A stretch of DNA of 64,000 nucleotides from Maricaulis maris MCS10 (GCF_000014745.1 NC_008347.1:620001-684000); one strand, 5' to 3'. Shown: positions 8,276-17,405, counted from the stretch's first letter. The notes: generated by a model from the letters alone, not told the origin. A program made the numbers and translations.

Positions 8276-10066
8276 ATGACCACCCCGTATCGCGCCCCGG
8301 TTCGTGACCAGCGTTTTGTCCTGCATGACGTGCTCAACATCGCCCAGTATGGCGATCTGCCCGGCTTTGCCGATGCCGACGCCGACACGGTCGACGCCAT
8401 CCTGGAAGAGGGCGCGAAATTCTGTGAGGGCGTCCTCGCCCCGATCTCCAAGGTTGGTGATGAGGAAGGCTGCACGCGCGACGCGGACGGAAACGTCAAG
8501 ACCCCGACCGGCTGGAAGGATGCCTTCAAGCAGATGTCGGAAGGCGGCTGGACAGCGCTGTCCTCGGATCCCGAATATGGCGGTCAGGGCCTGCCGCACG
8601 TGCTCAACCTTGCCTTCAACGAGATGGTCTCCTCGGCCAATATGGCGTTCGGCATGTATCCGGGTCTGACCCTGGGCGCCGCGGCCGCGCTGGCCACCGG
8701 CGGGACCGATGAGCAAAAGGCGCTCTACCTGCCCAAGATGATCTCCTGCCAGTGGGGCGGGACGATGAACCTGACCGAGCCGCATTGCGGCACCGATCTC
8801 GGTCTCCTGCGCACGAAAGCCGTGCCGCAGGCCGACGGGTCCTACAAGATCACCGGCCAGAAGATCTGGATTTCCTCCGGCGAGCACGACATGGCGGAAA
8901 ATATCATCCACCTCGTTCTCGCGCGCATCGAGGGCGCGCCGGAAGGCGTGAAGGGCATCTCGCTCTTCGTGGTGCCAAAATTCATTCCCGATGCCGACGG
9001 CAATCCGGGGACACGCAACGCGGCCAAGTGTGGCGGCCTCGAGCACAAGATGGGCATTCACGGCAATGCCACCTGTGTCATGGACTATGACGAGGCGACC
9101 GGCTGGCTGGTCGGCGACGAGAACAAGGGCCTCAAAATCATGTTCATCATGATGAATGAGGCGCGGCTGGGTGTCGGCCTGCAGGGCTATGCCCTGGCCG
9201 AGGCCGCCTATCAGCAATCGCTCGGCTTCGCGAAAGACCGCCTGCAGGGTCGCTCCCTGACCGGACCGAAGAACCAGGACGGCCCGGCCGATCCGATCAT
9301 CGTCCACCCGGATGTGCGCCGCATGCTGATGGACCAGAAGTCCTTCGTCGAGGCGGCGCGTTGCTTTGCCCTGTGGACCGCCTTGCAAGGCGATCTCGAG
9401 GAAAAAGCCTCCGACCCGGCGATGCGCGAAAAGGCTGGCGACTACATGGCGCTGCTGACCCCGATCGTGAAGGGTTATCTGACCGGCAAGGGCTATGACA
9501 TGGTCTCCTCCGGCCTGCAGATCCACGGCGGTTCCGGCTTCACCGAGGAGTGGGGCGCGTCCCAGCTCCTGCGCGATGCCCGCATCACCCTGATCTACGA
9601 AGGCACCAATGGCATCCAGGCGCTCGACCTGGTCGGCCGCAAGCTGGCGATGAACGGCATGCGCCCGATCACCACCTTCTTTGCCGAACTCGACGCCTTT
9701 GTCGCCGAGGGCGGCAATGACGAGACCCAACCCTTCGTGCAGGCTGTCGCCGACACCAAGGCCAAGCTCAAACAGGCCACCGACTGGCTGATGAATAACG
9801 CGCTCAACAATTTCGACCATGCCGGCGCTGGCAGCCACGACTATCTCAGCCTCTTCGGCCTGACTTCGCTGACCTATATGTGGGCGAAAATGGCCAAGGT
9901 CGCCTCGGCCAAGATTGCCGCCGGCGAAACCGACCCGATCTATGCCAACAAGCTGACCACGGGCCGTTATTTCCTCGACCGCTGGGTCCCGGAAGCGGCC
10001 ATGCACCTGGCCAAGGTCGAGGCCGGCGCCGACTCCATGATGGCGCTGGAAGCCGACGCCTTCTAG
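8276..10066 (+). CDS. acyl-CoA dehydrogenase, DmdC-like long form
   Basis: 596 residues, longer than classical acyl-CoA dehydrogenases (about 380). It has an N-terminal extension, the FAD/acyl-CoA dehydrogenase core, and an extra C-terminal helical domain. This is the form of the 3-methylmercaptopropionyl-CoA dehydrogenase (DmdC)-like branch. The middle domain shows NLTEPHCGTDLG and GQKIWISSGEHD. The catalytic-base region is LIYEGTNGIQALDLVGRKL with Glu near residue 440. ATG 8276 is chosen because it fits the family's MTTPYRAP-type start; the frame stays open upstream without similarity. It oxidises an acyl-CoA to the enoyl-CoA; the substrate is not deducible. Confidence 0.9.
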   Translation: MTTPYRAPVRDQRFVLHDVLNIAQYGDLPGFADADADTVDAILEEGAKFCEGVLAPISKVGDEEGCTRDADGNVKTPTGWKDAFKQMSEGGWTALSSDPEYGGQGLPHVLNLAFNEMVSSANMAFGMYPGLTLGAAAALATGGTDEQKALYLPKMISCQWGGTMNLTEPHCGTDLGLLRTKAVPQADGSYKITGQKIWISSGEHDMAENIIHLVLARIEGAPEGVKGISLFVVPKFIPDADGNPGTRNAAKCGGLEHKMGIHGNATCVMDYDEATGWLVGDENKGLKIMFIMMNEARLGVGLQGYALAEAAYQQSLGFAKDRLQGRSLTGPKNQDGPADPIIVHPDVRRMLMDQKSFVEAARCFALWTALQGDLEEKASDPAMREKAGDYMALLTPIVKGYLTGKGYDMVSSGLQIHGGSGFTEEWGASQLLRDARITLIYEGTNGIQALDLVGRKLAMNGMRPITTFFAELDAFVAEGGNDETQPFVQAVADTKAKLKQATDWLMNNALNNFDHAGAGSHDYLSLFGLTSLTYMWAKMAKVASAKIAAGETDPIYANKLTTGRYFLDRWVPEAAMHLAKVEAGADSMMALEADAF

Positions 10067-10087
10067 GCGCCAACTGACAAGCATGCC

Positions 10088-10122
10088 GGCGGGACCGTTC
10101 CGACAAAAGAGAACGGCCCGCC
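10088..10122. repeat. intergenic hairpin between the two acyl-CoA dehydrogenase genes
   Basis: An inverted repeat GGCGGG-A-CCGTTC (10088-10100) pairs with GAACGG-CCCGCC (10111-10122) around a ten-base A-rich loop. No T-run follows, so it does not look like a classical intrinsic terminator; it may slow RNA decay or attenuate. Confidence 0.5.
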
Positions 10123-10203
10123 ACACAATTCCGGTTGATAAAGGGCATCCGCCATCCTGCGGTCAGGCCCGTCTCACAAAGAACCGTCTGGGGAGGACGT
10201 TTC

Positions 10204-11370
10204 ATGTTTCAGGACCCACTCAATGTGCCCCGTCCGGCCTTTCTCGAGCGCGAGGATGTGCGGATGTTCGAGGACTCGGTGCGCGGCTTCATGGCCAAGG
10301 AATGCGTGCCCAATGCCGAGCGCTGGGAAGAGCAGGGCATGGTCGATCGCGAGATCTGGACCAAGGCTGGCAAGGCGGGAATCCTCTGCCCGTCCGTGCC
10401 CGAGGAATATGGCGGCGCCGGTGGTGATTGGGGCCATGAATACGTCTTCCATACAGCGGGTGCCGAGATCGGCGCTGGCGGCTGGGGTGTCGGTCTGCAC
10501 AATTCCATCATCGCACCCTATGTCACCCATTACGGTTCGGAAGATCAGAAGAAGTCGGTCCTGCCGCGGATGATTTCCGGTGACCTGATCGGCGCCATCG
10601 CCATGTCCGAACCGGGCACGGGCTCGGACCTGCAGAGCGTCAAAACGACGGCGATCAAGGACGGCAATGGCTATCGCATCAATGGCCAAAAGACCTTCAT
10701 CACCAATGGCGGCTCGGCCAATTTCATCATCGTGGTGGCCAAGACCGACCCGGAAAAGGGCTATGACGGTGTCTCCCTGCTGATGGTCGAGACCGACAAG
10801 GTCGAGGGGTTCCGCCGCGGCCGCCTTCTCGACAAGGTCGGCATGAAGGCCCAGGACACGGCCGAGCTCTTCTTCGAGGATGTCTGGGTTCCCGCCGATG
10901 CCTTGCTTGGCCAGGAAGAGGGCCAGGGCTTCATCCAGCTGATGCAGCAATTGCCCCAGGAACGCCTGCAGATCGCCGTCCAGGGCGTCGGCGCGATGAA
11001 GCGCGCCCTGCACGAGACGATCAACTACACCAAGGAGCGCGAGGCGTTTGGTCGTCCGATCCTGAAATTCCAGAACACCCAGTTCAAGCTCGCCGAATGC
11101 AAGACCAAGGCGACCCTGGCCGAGGTCTTCACCCATCACTGCTCGGAACGCCTGATGAAGGGCGAACTCGACGCCGCCACCGCCTCGATGGCCAAATACT
11201 GGGTCTCCGAAGCCCAGAACGAGGTCATGGACGAATGCGTCCAGCTGCATGGCGGCTACGGCTATATGCGCGAATACCCGATCGCCAAGATGTGGACCGA
11301 CAGCCGCGTCCAGCGGATCTATGGCGGGACAAACGAGATCATGAAGCTGCTGATTGCGAGGACGCTTTAG
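10204..11370 (+). CDS. acyl-CoA dehydrogenase, long-chain (LCAD)-like
   Basis: 388 residues, standard length, with N-terminal helical domain, middle beta domain (AMSEPGTGSDLQSVKTTA near residue 135) and C-terminal helical domain. The segment MQQLPQERLQIAVQGVGAM followed by INYTKEREAFGRPI resembles long-chain acyl-CoA dehydrogenases. The C-terminal motif reads IYGGTNEIM, with Gly where short- and medium-chain enzymes carry the catalytic Glu. In LCAD/IVD-type enzymes that Glu comes from an earlier helix. ATG 10204 has GGGAGG seven bases upstream. It is the second dehydrogenase of the cluster, 137 bases after the first. Confidence 0.9.
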   Translation: MFQDPLNVPRPAFLEREDVRMFEDSVRGFMAKECVPNAERWEEQGMVDREIWTKAGKAGILCPSVPEEYGGAGGDWGHEYVFHTAGAEIGAGGWGVGLHNSIIAPYVTHYGSEDQKKSVLPRMISGDLIGAIAMSEPGTGSDLQSVKTTAIKDGNGYRINGQKTFITNGGSANFIIVVAKTDPEKGYDGVSLLMVETDKVEGFRRGRLLDKVGMKAQDTAELFFEDVWVPADALLGQEEGQGFIQLMQQLPQERLQIAVQGVGAMKRALHETINYTKEREAFGRPILKFQNTQFKLAECKTKATLAEVFTHHCSERLMKGELDAATASMAKYWVSEAQNEVMDECVQLHGGYGYMREYPIAKMWTDSRVQRIYGGTNEIMKLLIARTL

Positions 11371-11390
11371 GGATGGAACAGGGCGCTCTG

Positions 11391-11569
11391 CTTTCCTCCC
11401 CACGCCAGTGGGGAGGGGGACCGCGAAGCGGTGGAGGGGCCGCCGCGCGAAGGCGCGGCGGAATCTTCGTGGCACGCGCCGAACGACCGTCTCCGCTCGC
11501 GCTGCGACGGGCGCCCCTTCGACCCGATGCTGCGCATCGGCCCACTTCCCCACTGATGTGGGGAAGAAA
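11391..11569 (+). repeat. family-B palindromic intergenic repeat, copy 1
   Basis: It opens with CTTTCCTCCCC and a short hairpin closing with GGGGAGG, then GGACCGCGAAGCGGTGGAG. It ends with CCACTTCCCC-loop-GGGGAAGAA. The middle is longer than in the other two copies and contains an extra CCGCCGCGCGAAGGCGCGGCGG hairpin-like segment. Two more copies follow at 12207 and 12741 in the same orientation. Confidence 0.75.
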
Positions 11570-11590
11570 TCCGGCGACGGAGCGCGCCTG

Positions 11591-12196
11591 ATGTACACGC
11601 CCACACATTTCCGGATGGAAGACGAGAGCGAGATGCGGGCGGTGATGCGTTCGTATGATTTCGGTCTGCTGCTCATTCCGGGTGAGCCGGATCTGGCGGC
11701 GACGCATATCCCGTTCAAGCTGGCCGATGAGCGCCTGGTCCTGATCGGCCATGTCGCCATGGCCAATCCGGCGTCGGCGGCGATCAAGGCGGGCAAGGAG
11801 GCTATGGTCGTTTTCACCGGGCCGCATGCCTATGTCTCCCCCTCCTGGTATGCCAAGCCGAACGAGAATGTGCCGACCTGGAATTATGTCGCTGTGCATG
11901 CCTTTGGTAGGCTGGTGCCGCTCGAGGGTGTCGAGGCCGAGCGGGCGCTGTCCTCGCAGATCGCCGACTTTGAAAGCGAGTGGCGGATCACCAATCTGGA
12001 AGAAAAGCGCCGGGCCATGCTGGAGCTGGCCATCCAGCCCTTCGAGTTCGAGATTGACCGCCTGGAGGGCAAGGCCAAGCTCTCCCAGAACAAGCCATTG
12101 GAGGAACGCCTGCGCATCGCCCAGGCCCTCAACGAACGCGGCGAACACGCCGTCGCTTACCACATGATCGAGGACGAGGCGGAAGAGGATGATTGA
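11591..12196 (+). CDS. PaiB-like FMN-binding protein
   Basis: 201 residues, matching the usual length of the PaiB family (FMN-binding negative transcriptional regulator). It starts in the expected way (MYTPTHFRM) and carries the conserved stretch HIPFKL near residue 40, HVAMANP near 55 and a PSWYAKP...VPTWNY motif near 80-95 that is diagnostic of the family. Actual DNA binding is doubtful in most members; the fold is a flavin-reductase split barrel. ATG 11591 is used because upstream codons in this frame fall inside a repeat. It lies between repeat copies 1 and 2. Confidence 0.85.
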   Translation: MYTPTHFRMEDESEMRAVMRSYDFGLLLIPGEPDLAATHIPFKLADERLVLIGHVAMANPASAAIKAGKEAMVVFTGPHAYVSPSWYAKPNENVPTWNYVAVHAFGRLVPLEGVEAERALSSQIADFESEWRITNLEEKRRAMLELAIQPFEFEIDRLEGKAKLSQNKPLEERLRIAQALNERGEHAVAYHMIEDEAEEDD

Positions 12197-12206
12197 ACAC
12201 GCTCTT

Positions 12207-12351
12207 CTTTCCTCCCCACGCAGTGGGGAGGGGGACCGCGAAGCGGTGGAGGGGTCGGCGAAGCCGATGAATGGTGCTGGTCATACTGCGCTGCGCGCCG
12301 CCCCATCGACTTCGCTTCGCTCAGCCACTTCCCCATGGAATGGGGAAGAAA
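12207..12351 (+). repeat. family-B palindromic intergenic repeat, copy 2
   Basis: Same frame as copy 1: CTTTCCTCCCCACGCAGTGG at the left, GGACCGCGAAGCGGTGGAGG and GTCGGCGAAGCCG next, CCCCATCGAC in the middle, and CCACTTCCCC...GGGGAAGAAA at the right. It starts 10 bases after the PaiB stop and ends 44 bases before the DUF559 start. Confidence 0.8.
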
Positions 12352-12395
12352 GAGGTTTGAGCTTGCAGGCTCCGGAACCTCCGAAATACCGTGCG

Positions 12396-12944
12396 ATGAA
12401 ACGCGCGCGGTCGCTGCGCAAGCGGATGACGGACGCTGAACTTATTCTCTGGTCGCGGCTTCGGGCGCGTCAGCTGGAGGGCTTCAAATTCCGTCGCCAA
12501 CATCCGGTTGCGCCTTACATCGCCGACTTTGCCTGTGTCGAGTTGAAGCTCATCGTCGAGCTTGATGGTGACACGCATGGCACGCCGCAGGAATTAGCGC
12601 ATGATCGTCGCCGTACCGGTTTCCTGGAAGCGGCGGGCTGGACGGTCATCCGAGCCTTCAACATCGACGTCTATCAAAATCTCGATGGCGTCCTCACCCA
12701 GATATCAGACGCGTTGCACACGGCCGGAAGAGCCGCAGCGCTTTCCTCCCCGCGTAGCGGGGAGGGGGACCGCGTAGCGGTGGAGGGGTCGGCGAAGCCG
12801 AATGCCTCATCGCAGTCTTTGACTGCGACCCCATCGACCCTCAGGCGCGATGCACCCGAGGGCCACTTCCCCGCAAGCGGGGAAGAAAAGAGAACGCATA
12901 CCCAGTCGATAAAGGGAACCACCCCGCCAAGGGAAAGGAACTGA
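12396..12944 (+). CDS. DUF559 Vsr-like endonuclease-fold protein with repeat-derived C-terminus
   Basis: About 115 residues of DUF559 domain followed by a tail read from a repeat. The domain shows [19 protein letters not shown], then [18 protein letters not shown] and [11 protein letters not shown], the very-short-patch-repair-like PD-(D/E)XK core, and AGWTVIRAF near residue 90. After residue about 115 the frame runs straight through repeat copy 3, so the last 65-70 residues are translated repeat and unlikely to be functional. ATG 12396 matches the family start; the ORF is open further upstream through copy 2. Cellular role of DUF559 proteins is unknown. Confidence 0.8.
   Translation: MKRARSLRKRMTDAELILWSRLRARQLEGFKFRRQHPVAPYIADFACVELKLIVELDGDTHGTPQELAHDRRRTGFLEAAGWTVIRAFNIDVYQNLDGVLTQISDALHTAGRAAALSSPRSGEGDRVAVEGSAKPNASSQSLTATPSTLRRDAPEGHFPASGEEKRTHTQSIKGTTPPRERN
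12741..12890 (+). repeat. family-B palindromic intergenic repeat, copy 3, inside the DUF559 reading frame
   Basis: CTTTCCTCCCCGCGTAGCGG at the left, GGACCGCGTAGCGGTGGAGG and GTCGGCGAAGCCG next, and CCACTTCCCCGCAAGCGGGG at the right. Stem loops differ from copies 1 and 2 by paired changes (ACGCAGT versus GCGTAGC). It overlaps the 3' part of the DUF559 reading frame and ends 56 bases before the thiolase start. Confidence 0.8.
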
Positions 12945-12946
12945 CC

Positions 12947-14152
12947 ATGACAGAAGCCTATATCTTCGACGCCACGCGAACGCCGCGCGGCAAGAAAAAG
13001 AACGGAGCGCTCAACGAGATCACTGCGCTGCAGCTGGCCACCCAGCAGCTCGCCGCGATCCGTGACCGCAATAATCTCGACACCGCCCTCGTCGATGACG
13101 TGATCATGGGTGTCGTCTCGCCGGTCGGTGAGCAGGGCGCCAATATCGCCCGCTCCGCCGTGATCAATGCCGGCTATGCCGAGACCACGGGCGGCTACCA
13201 GCTCAACCGTTTCTGTGCCTCGGGCCTGGAAGCGGTCAATGTAGCGGCCGCCAAGGTGATGTCCGGCGAGGCCGATTTCGCCATTGGCGGCGGCGTGGAA
13301 GCCATGTCGCGCGTACCGATGGGTTCCGATGGCGGCGCCATGGGCGTCGACCCGGAAATCTCCTTCGACAACTATATCGTGCCGCAGGGCGTCTCCGCCG
13401 ACCTGATCGCCACCAAGTACGGCTTCTCGCGCGATGACGTGGATGCCTATGCGATGGAAAGCCAGAAGCGCGCTGCACGCGCCTGGGAAGAAGGCCGCTT
13501 TGCCAAGTCGGTCGTCGCCGTGAAGGACCAGCTGGGCACCACCATCCTTGCCCATGACGAGCACATGCGTCCGGGCACCGACATGCAGGGCCTCGGCTCG
13601 CTGAAGTCGGCCTTCAAGGACATGTCGGACTTTGTCGGCTTTGAAGCCGTTGCCACCCAGCGCTATCCCGAGATCGAGTATCTCAACTGGGTCCACACCG
13701 GCGGCAATTCCTCGGGCATCGTTGATGGCTCGGCGATGGTTCTCGTCGGCTCGAAAGAGGCAGGCGAGCGTGCCGGTCTCAAGCCGCGGGCGCGTATCCG
13801 CTCGATGGCCTCTGTCGGTTCCGAGCCGACCATCATGCTGACGGGGCCGGTTCCGGTCACCGCCAAGGCCCTGAAAAAGGCCGGCATGGAAGCCGGCGAT
13901 ATCGACCTGTGGGAGCTCAACGAGGCCTTCGCCGCCGTCGTGCTCCGCCTGATGCAGGCCTATGAGATCGACCACGACATCATGAATGTGAATGGTGGCT
14001 CGATCGCCATGGGTCACCCGCTGGGCGCCACCGGAGCGATGATCCTGGGCACCGTCCTCGACGAGCTGGAGCGCACGGGCAAGCAAACCGCCCTGACCAC
14101 GCTCTGCGTCGGCGGCGGCATGGGCACCGCGACGATTATCGAGCGGGTGTAA
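12947..14152 (+). CDS. acetyl-CoA acyltransferase (thiolase), beta-oxidation
   Basis: 401 residues, usual thiolase length. Acylated cysteine lies in [12 protein letters not shown] (about residue 90), the catalytic His in [16 protein letters not shown] (about 355), and the second catalytic Cys in TLCVGGGMG (about 387). It starts [18 protein letters not shown], the common alphaproteobacterial FadA-type start. ATG 12947 has AAAGGAA about eight bases upstream. It performs the thiolytic last step of beta-oxidation, together with the FadJ-like protein encoded downstream. Confidence 0.92.
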   Translation: MTEAYIFDATRTPRGKKKNGALNEITALQLATQQLAAIRDRNNLDTALVDDVIMGVVSPVGEQGANIARSAVINAGYAETTGGYQLNRFCASGLEAVNVAAAKVMSGEADFAIGGGVEAMSRVPMGSDGGAMGVDPEISFDNYIVPQGVSADLIATKYGFSRDDVDAYAMESQKRAARAWEEGRFAKSVVAVKDQLGTTILAHDEHMRPGTDMQGLGSLKSAFKDMSDFVGFEAVATQRYPEIEYLNWVHTGGNSSGIVDGSAMVLVGSKEAGERAGLKPRARIRSMASVGSEPTIMLTGPVPVTAKALKKAGMEAGDIDLWELNEAFAAVVLRLMQAYEIDHDIMNVNGGSIAMGHPLGATGAMILGTVLDELERTGKQTALTTLCVGGGMGTATIIERV

Positions 14153-14154
14153 GC

Positions 14155-14559
14155 TTGCGGGTCTTGCTCGGAATATTGCCGTTGGCGCTTGCTGCCTGTT
14201 CGGCGACTCCATCGGCGACGACGCTTGTTCCCGAGCCTGGAAGCGCCGCGTTCGATGCCATGATGGCGGATCGTCGTGCGTGGTCGCGTTCGGCCGCCGA
14301 ACGGTACGAGCTATGGGTCGCCCAAGCCAATGGGCTTCCGGACGGTCTGACCTGGCAGGATATCGCGACGTCCTGGCAGACCGACGGGCGAGAGCATGAT
14401 CCGCGGGACGTGGCCAGTCTGGAGCACTGCGTTTGGAGACACAGCATCTCCGAGGCGGACTCCGGGGTGGTTCTGTTGAACTGCAGCACCGGACATATGA
14501 TCTTCCTCTTTCACTACTGCCCCGCGACGGGTCGCCCCAACTGCGACGCCGCGGGCTGA
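14155..14559 (+). CDS. small putative lipoprotein
   Basis: 134 residues starting at TTG two bases after the thiolase stop. The N-terminus is a short hydrophobic signal ending in a lipobox-like LALAACSA, so Cys16 is the likely lipidated residue. The remainder has three cysteines and no domain that I recognise. The unusual start codon and tight spacing suggest translational coupling with the thiolase. It is an odd member of a fatty-acid operon because it would be exported. Confidence 0.6.
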   Translation: MRVLLGILPLALAACSATPSATTLVPEPGSAAFDAMMADRRAWSRSAAERYELWVAQANGLPDGLTWQDIATSWQTDGREHDPRDVASLEHCVWRHSISEADSGVVLLNCSTGHMIFLFHYCPATGRPNCDAAG

Positions 14560-14572
14560 CGAGAGAATACCA

Positions 14573-16783
14573 ATGAAAAACTTCACACTTGAAATCGATT
14601 CCGACGGCATTGCCCTGGTCACCTTTGACAGCCCGGGCAAGTCGATGAACGTCATCTCGGCCGATGTCATGGATGACTTCGACGCGCTGACCGGCAAGAT
14701 CATCAATGACGACGCCATCAAGGGCGTGGTCATCACCTCGGGCAAGGCGGCCTTCTGTGCCGGCGCCGACCTGTCGGAACTGGGCGGCTCGTCTGCGGCG
14801 CTGGCCAAGCTGCCGGAAGAGGAAATGAAGACGAAGCTGTTCGAGCAATGCTTCCGTCTCAACAAGACCTTCCGCGCCCTGGAAACCTGCGGCAAGCCGA
14901 TCGCTGCGGCGGTCAACGGCCTCGCCCTGGGCGGTGGCTTCGAGATTGCCCTGGCCTGTCACTACCGCGTCATGCCGTCGGACAATCCCAAGGCCAAGCT
15001 CGGCCTGCCGGAAGCCATGGTCGGCGTGTTGCCGGGCGGTGGTGGAACCCAGCGACTGCCGCGCCTGGTGGGTCTGATGAATGCCGCACCGATCCTGCTG
15101 CAGGGCAAGCAGCTCGACGCCGCTGCCGCGCAGGCCCAGGGTATTGTTGATGCCGTGGTGCCGGGTGGCGAGCTGGTGGCCAAGGCCAAGGAATTGGTCA
15201 AGGAAGACCCCAAGTCTGCCAAACAGCCCTGGGATGGCGACAAGTTCCGCTTCCCCGGTGGTGGCCCTTACCACCCCGCCGGTGCCCAGATGTTCGGTGC
15301 CGCCTCGCCGATGCTGCGCAAGACCAGCTATGGCAATTACCCGGCCCAGCGTTACATCCTGTCCTGCGTCTATGAAGGCTCGCAGGTCTCGATGGATGCC
15401 GCGCTGCGCATTGAAAGCCGGTATTTCACCAAGCTTTTGCTGCGCCCGGAAAGCCGCAACATGATCCGCTCGATCTTCCTGTCCAAGCAGGACCTGGACA
15501 AGGGCGGACGCCGTCCGGCCGGTCAGGACAAGGGCGAGATCAACAAGATCGCCATCATCGGTGCCGGTTTCATGGGCGCGGGCATTGCCACGGTTTCGGC
15601 CCAGGCCGGGATCGAGATTGTTCTCATCGACGCCACGCAAGAGGGCGCCGACAAGGGCAAGAAGCATTGTACCGATCACTTCGCCAAGGGCGTCGCCCGC
15701 GGCAAGCTGAGCCAGGACAAGGCTGACAAGCTGGGCGCCCTGATCACGCCGACCACCGACTACACCCTGATCAAGGATGTCGATCTGGTCGTCGAGGCCG
15801 TGTTCGAGAATTCCGAACTCAAGGCCAAGATCACCAAGATGGCGGAAGAGCAGATCGGCACCACGGCGGTGTTTGGCTCGAACACCTCCTCCATCCCGAT
15901 CACCGATCTCGCCAAGGCGTCGGATCGTCCGGACAATTTCATCGGCATCCACTTCTTCTCGCCGGTCGAGAAGATGAACCTGGTCGAGATCATCATGGGC
16001 GAGAAGACGGGCGATTATGCCCTCTCGCGCACGATCGATTTCGTCACCAAGATCAAGAAGACGCCGATCGTCGTCTCCGACACGCGGGGCTTCTACGCCA
16101 ATCGCTGCGTCATGCGTTATATCGGTGAGGGCATGAACCTCCTCGCCGAGGGCGTGAAGCCGGCCCTGATCGAGAATGCCGCCAGGATGGCCGGCATGCC
16201 GGTCGGTCCGCTCTCCCTGCAGGACGAGGTGGCGCTGGATCTCGGCGTGAAGCTGATCAAGCAGACCAAGGCCGATCTGGGTGACACGCACAAGCCGTCC
16301 AAGACCGAGCCGATCCTGTTCAAGATGGTCGAGGAATATGAGCGCTTCGGTCGCAAGAATGCCAAGGGCTTCTACGACTACCCGGCCGAGAAGGGTCAGC
16401 CCAAGCGTCTCTGGCCGGAGCTGGAGCAGTTCGCTCCGGGTGGCAAGTACGCCGCCGACCAGCCGACAGCCGACGAGATCAAGGACCGCATCCTCTACGC
16501 CCAGGCGCTGGAAGCGGCGCGTTGCATGGGTGAGGACATCGTCCAGGATCCACGCGAGGCCGATGTCGGCTCGATCCTCGGTTGGGGTTTCGCGCCCTAT
16601 ACCGGCGGCACGCTGTCCTACATCGACACCATCGGCGCCAAGGCCTTCGTGGCCCGCGCCAAAGAGCTGGAAGCCGCCTATGGCGACCAGTTCGCGGTAC
16701 CGGACCTCCTCGTCGAAATGGCCGAGAAGGGCGAAACCTTCTACGGACGCTTCGGCGCCCCGGCGGCGGTGGCGGCGGAGTAA
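14573..16783 (+). CDS. FadJ/FadB-like enoyl-CoA hydratase / 3-hydroxyacyl-CoA dehydrogenase
   Basis: 736 residues with the two-part build of the beta-oxidation alpha subunit. The enoyl-CoA hydratase domain is about 1-190 (CAGADLSELGG near 62, ALGGGFEIALACHYR near 120). The NAD-binding Rossmann domain starts about 323 (IIGAGFMGAGIATVSAQAG). SNTSSIPITDLA and IGIHFFSPVEKMNLVE (catalytic His) follow near 440-465, with C-terminal helical dehydrogenase domains after. It hydrates enoyl-CoA and oxidises the 3-hydroxyacyl-CoA. It pairs with the thiolase encoded upstream and is followed by a strong terminator, closing the cluster. Confidence 0.93.
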   Translation: MKNFTLEIDSDGIALVTFDSPGKSMNVISADVMDDFDALTGKIINDDAIKGVVITSGKAAFCAGADLSELGGSSAALAKLPEEEMKTKLFEQCFRLNKTFRALETCGKPIAAAVNGLALGGGFEIALACHYRVMPSDNPKAKLGLPEAMVGVLPGGGGTQRLPRLVGLMNAAPILLQGKQLDAAAAQAQGIVDAVVPGGELVAKAKELVKEDPKSAKQPWDGDKFRFPGGGPYHPAGAQMFGAASPMLRKTSYGNYPAQRYILSCVYEGSQVSMDAALRIESRYFTKLLLRPESRNMIRSIFLSKQDLDKGGRRPAGQDKGEINKIAIIGAGFMGAGIATVSAQAGIEIVLIDATQEGADKGKKHCTDHFAKGVARGKLSQDKADKLGALITPTTDYTLIKDVDLVVEAVFENSELKAKITKMAEEQIGTTAVFGSNTSSIPITDLAKASDRPDNFIGIHFFSPVEKMNLVEIIMGEKTGDYALSRTIDFVTKIKKTPIVVSDTRGFYANRCVMRYIGEGMNLLAEGVKPALIENAARMAGMPVGPLSLQDEVALDLGVKLIKQTKADLGDTHKPSKTEPILFKMVEEYERFGRKNAKGFYDYPAEKGQPKRLWPELEQFAPGGKYAADQPTADEIKDRILYAQALEAARCMGEDIVQDPREADVGSILGWGFAPYTGGTLSYIDTIGAKAFVARAKELEAAYGDQFAVPDLLVEMAEKGETFYGRFGAPAAVAAE

Positions 16784-16804
16784 TCGCTGATCTGACCAGA
16801 ACGA

Positions 16805-16846
16805 CTGCAAAGAACCGGCGCGGCACTGTCCGCGCCGGTTTTTTCT
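16805..16846 (+). terminator. intrinsic terminator after the FadJ-like gene, copy 1
   Basis: Stem AACCGGCGCGG (16813-16823) and CCGCGCCGGTT (16830-16840) around loop CACTGT, followed by a run of T. A near copy occurs at 17752-17796, with the same upstream ACTGCAA and the same loop. Confidence 0.88.
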
Positions 16847-16901
16847 TTGGATGCGTGGTAGTTGTTGTGGGTAACTGCTTACTTGGCGGGGAGAGGCGCG
16901 C

Positions 16902-17312
16902 ATGTCACAGCTTATCGCGTTCAGCAAACCCAGATTTGACGTCGACATGTCTGGATTTGAGGTGCCTGATCTAACAAGTCTGTCGATGGAATTGATTGAT
17001 GCCGTTCAGAGGGAGCTGGGCGGAGAGTCGAATGTAGTTTGGTCGGTTCGTGGCGGTCTGAGTGGCCAGCTGGATGATTGTATCCGCCGATACAATTGCG
17101 AATTGTCTCAAGGCAAGGAAGCCAGCGAGACCCAATTCGTCAAACTCTTGAAACGGGCATGTGCCCGATTCGAGCGAGTGATCCTCTGGTACGCGTCGGA
17201 CTGCTCAGATTTGGATCAGTATGTCGATCAAGGAGTGTTCGTGGACCACGTCGCCCTATTGGCCCAAGCTGACGCTCCTGAGATTTATGCTTCGTTGAAG
17301 GCGACGCCTTGA
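16902..17312 (+). CDS. orphan hypothetical protein
   Basis: 136 residues, acidic, no signal peptide or membrane helix. I do not recognise a family. Codon use is visibly less GC-biased than that of the neighbouring fatty-acid genes (many AAT, GAT, TTT codons), a sign of transfer. GGGGAGAGG lies about ten bases before the ATG. It stands alone between two copies of the same terminator, followed by a palindromic element, so it looks like part of an inserted segment rather than of the beta-oxidation cluster. Hydrophobic and charged residues alternate in a way that suggests a small helical cytosolic domain. Confidence 0.6.
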   Translation: MSQLIAFSKPRFDVDMSGFEVPDLTSLSMELIDAVQRELGGESNVVWSVRGGLSGQLDDCIRRYNCELSQGKEASETQFVKLLKRACARFERVILWYASDCSDLDQYVDQGVFVDHVALLAQADAPEIYASLKATP

Positions 17313-17405
17313 GTGAATGTTGGCGAGTGCAGCTCGTAGACGCTGGGACGCTCCGGGACAGACGCAAATAGCATCCCTCCGCACTCGCGCCGCCGGCGCG
17401 CACCC

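Noticed and set aside
8018-11817. Long minus-strand frames across the acyl-CoA dehydrogenase genes
   Set aside because: Antisense shadows of well-supported genes, with no domain or ribosome site.
12674-16948. Very long open frame on the minus strand (over 1400 codons)
   Set aside because: It is antisense to the thiolase and FadJ-like genes, whose catalytic motifs are intact. Its translation shows the Asp/Gly/His/Arg-rich bias of antisense frames in GC-rich DNA.
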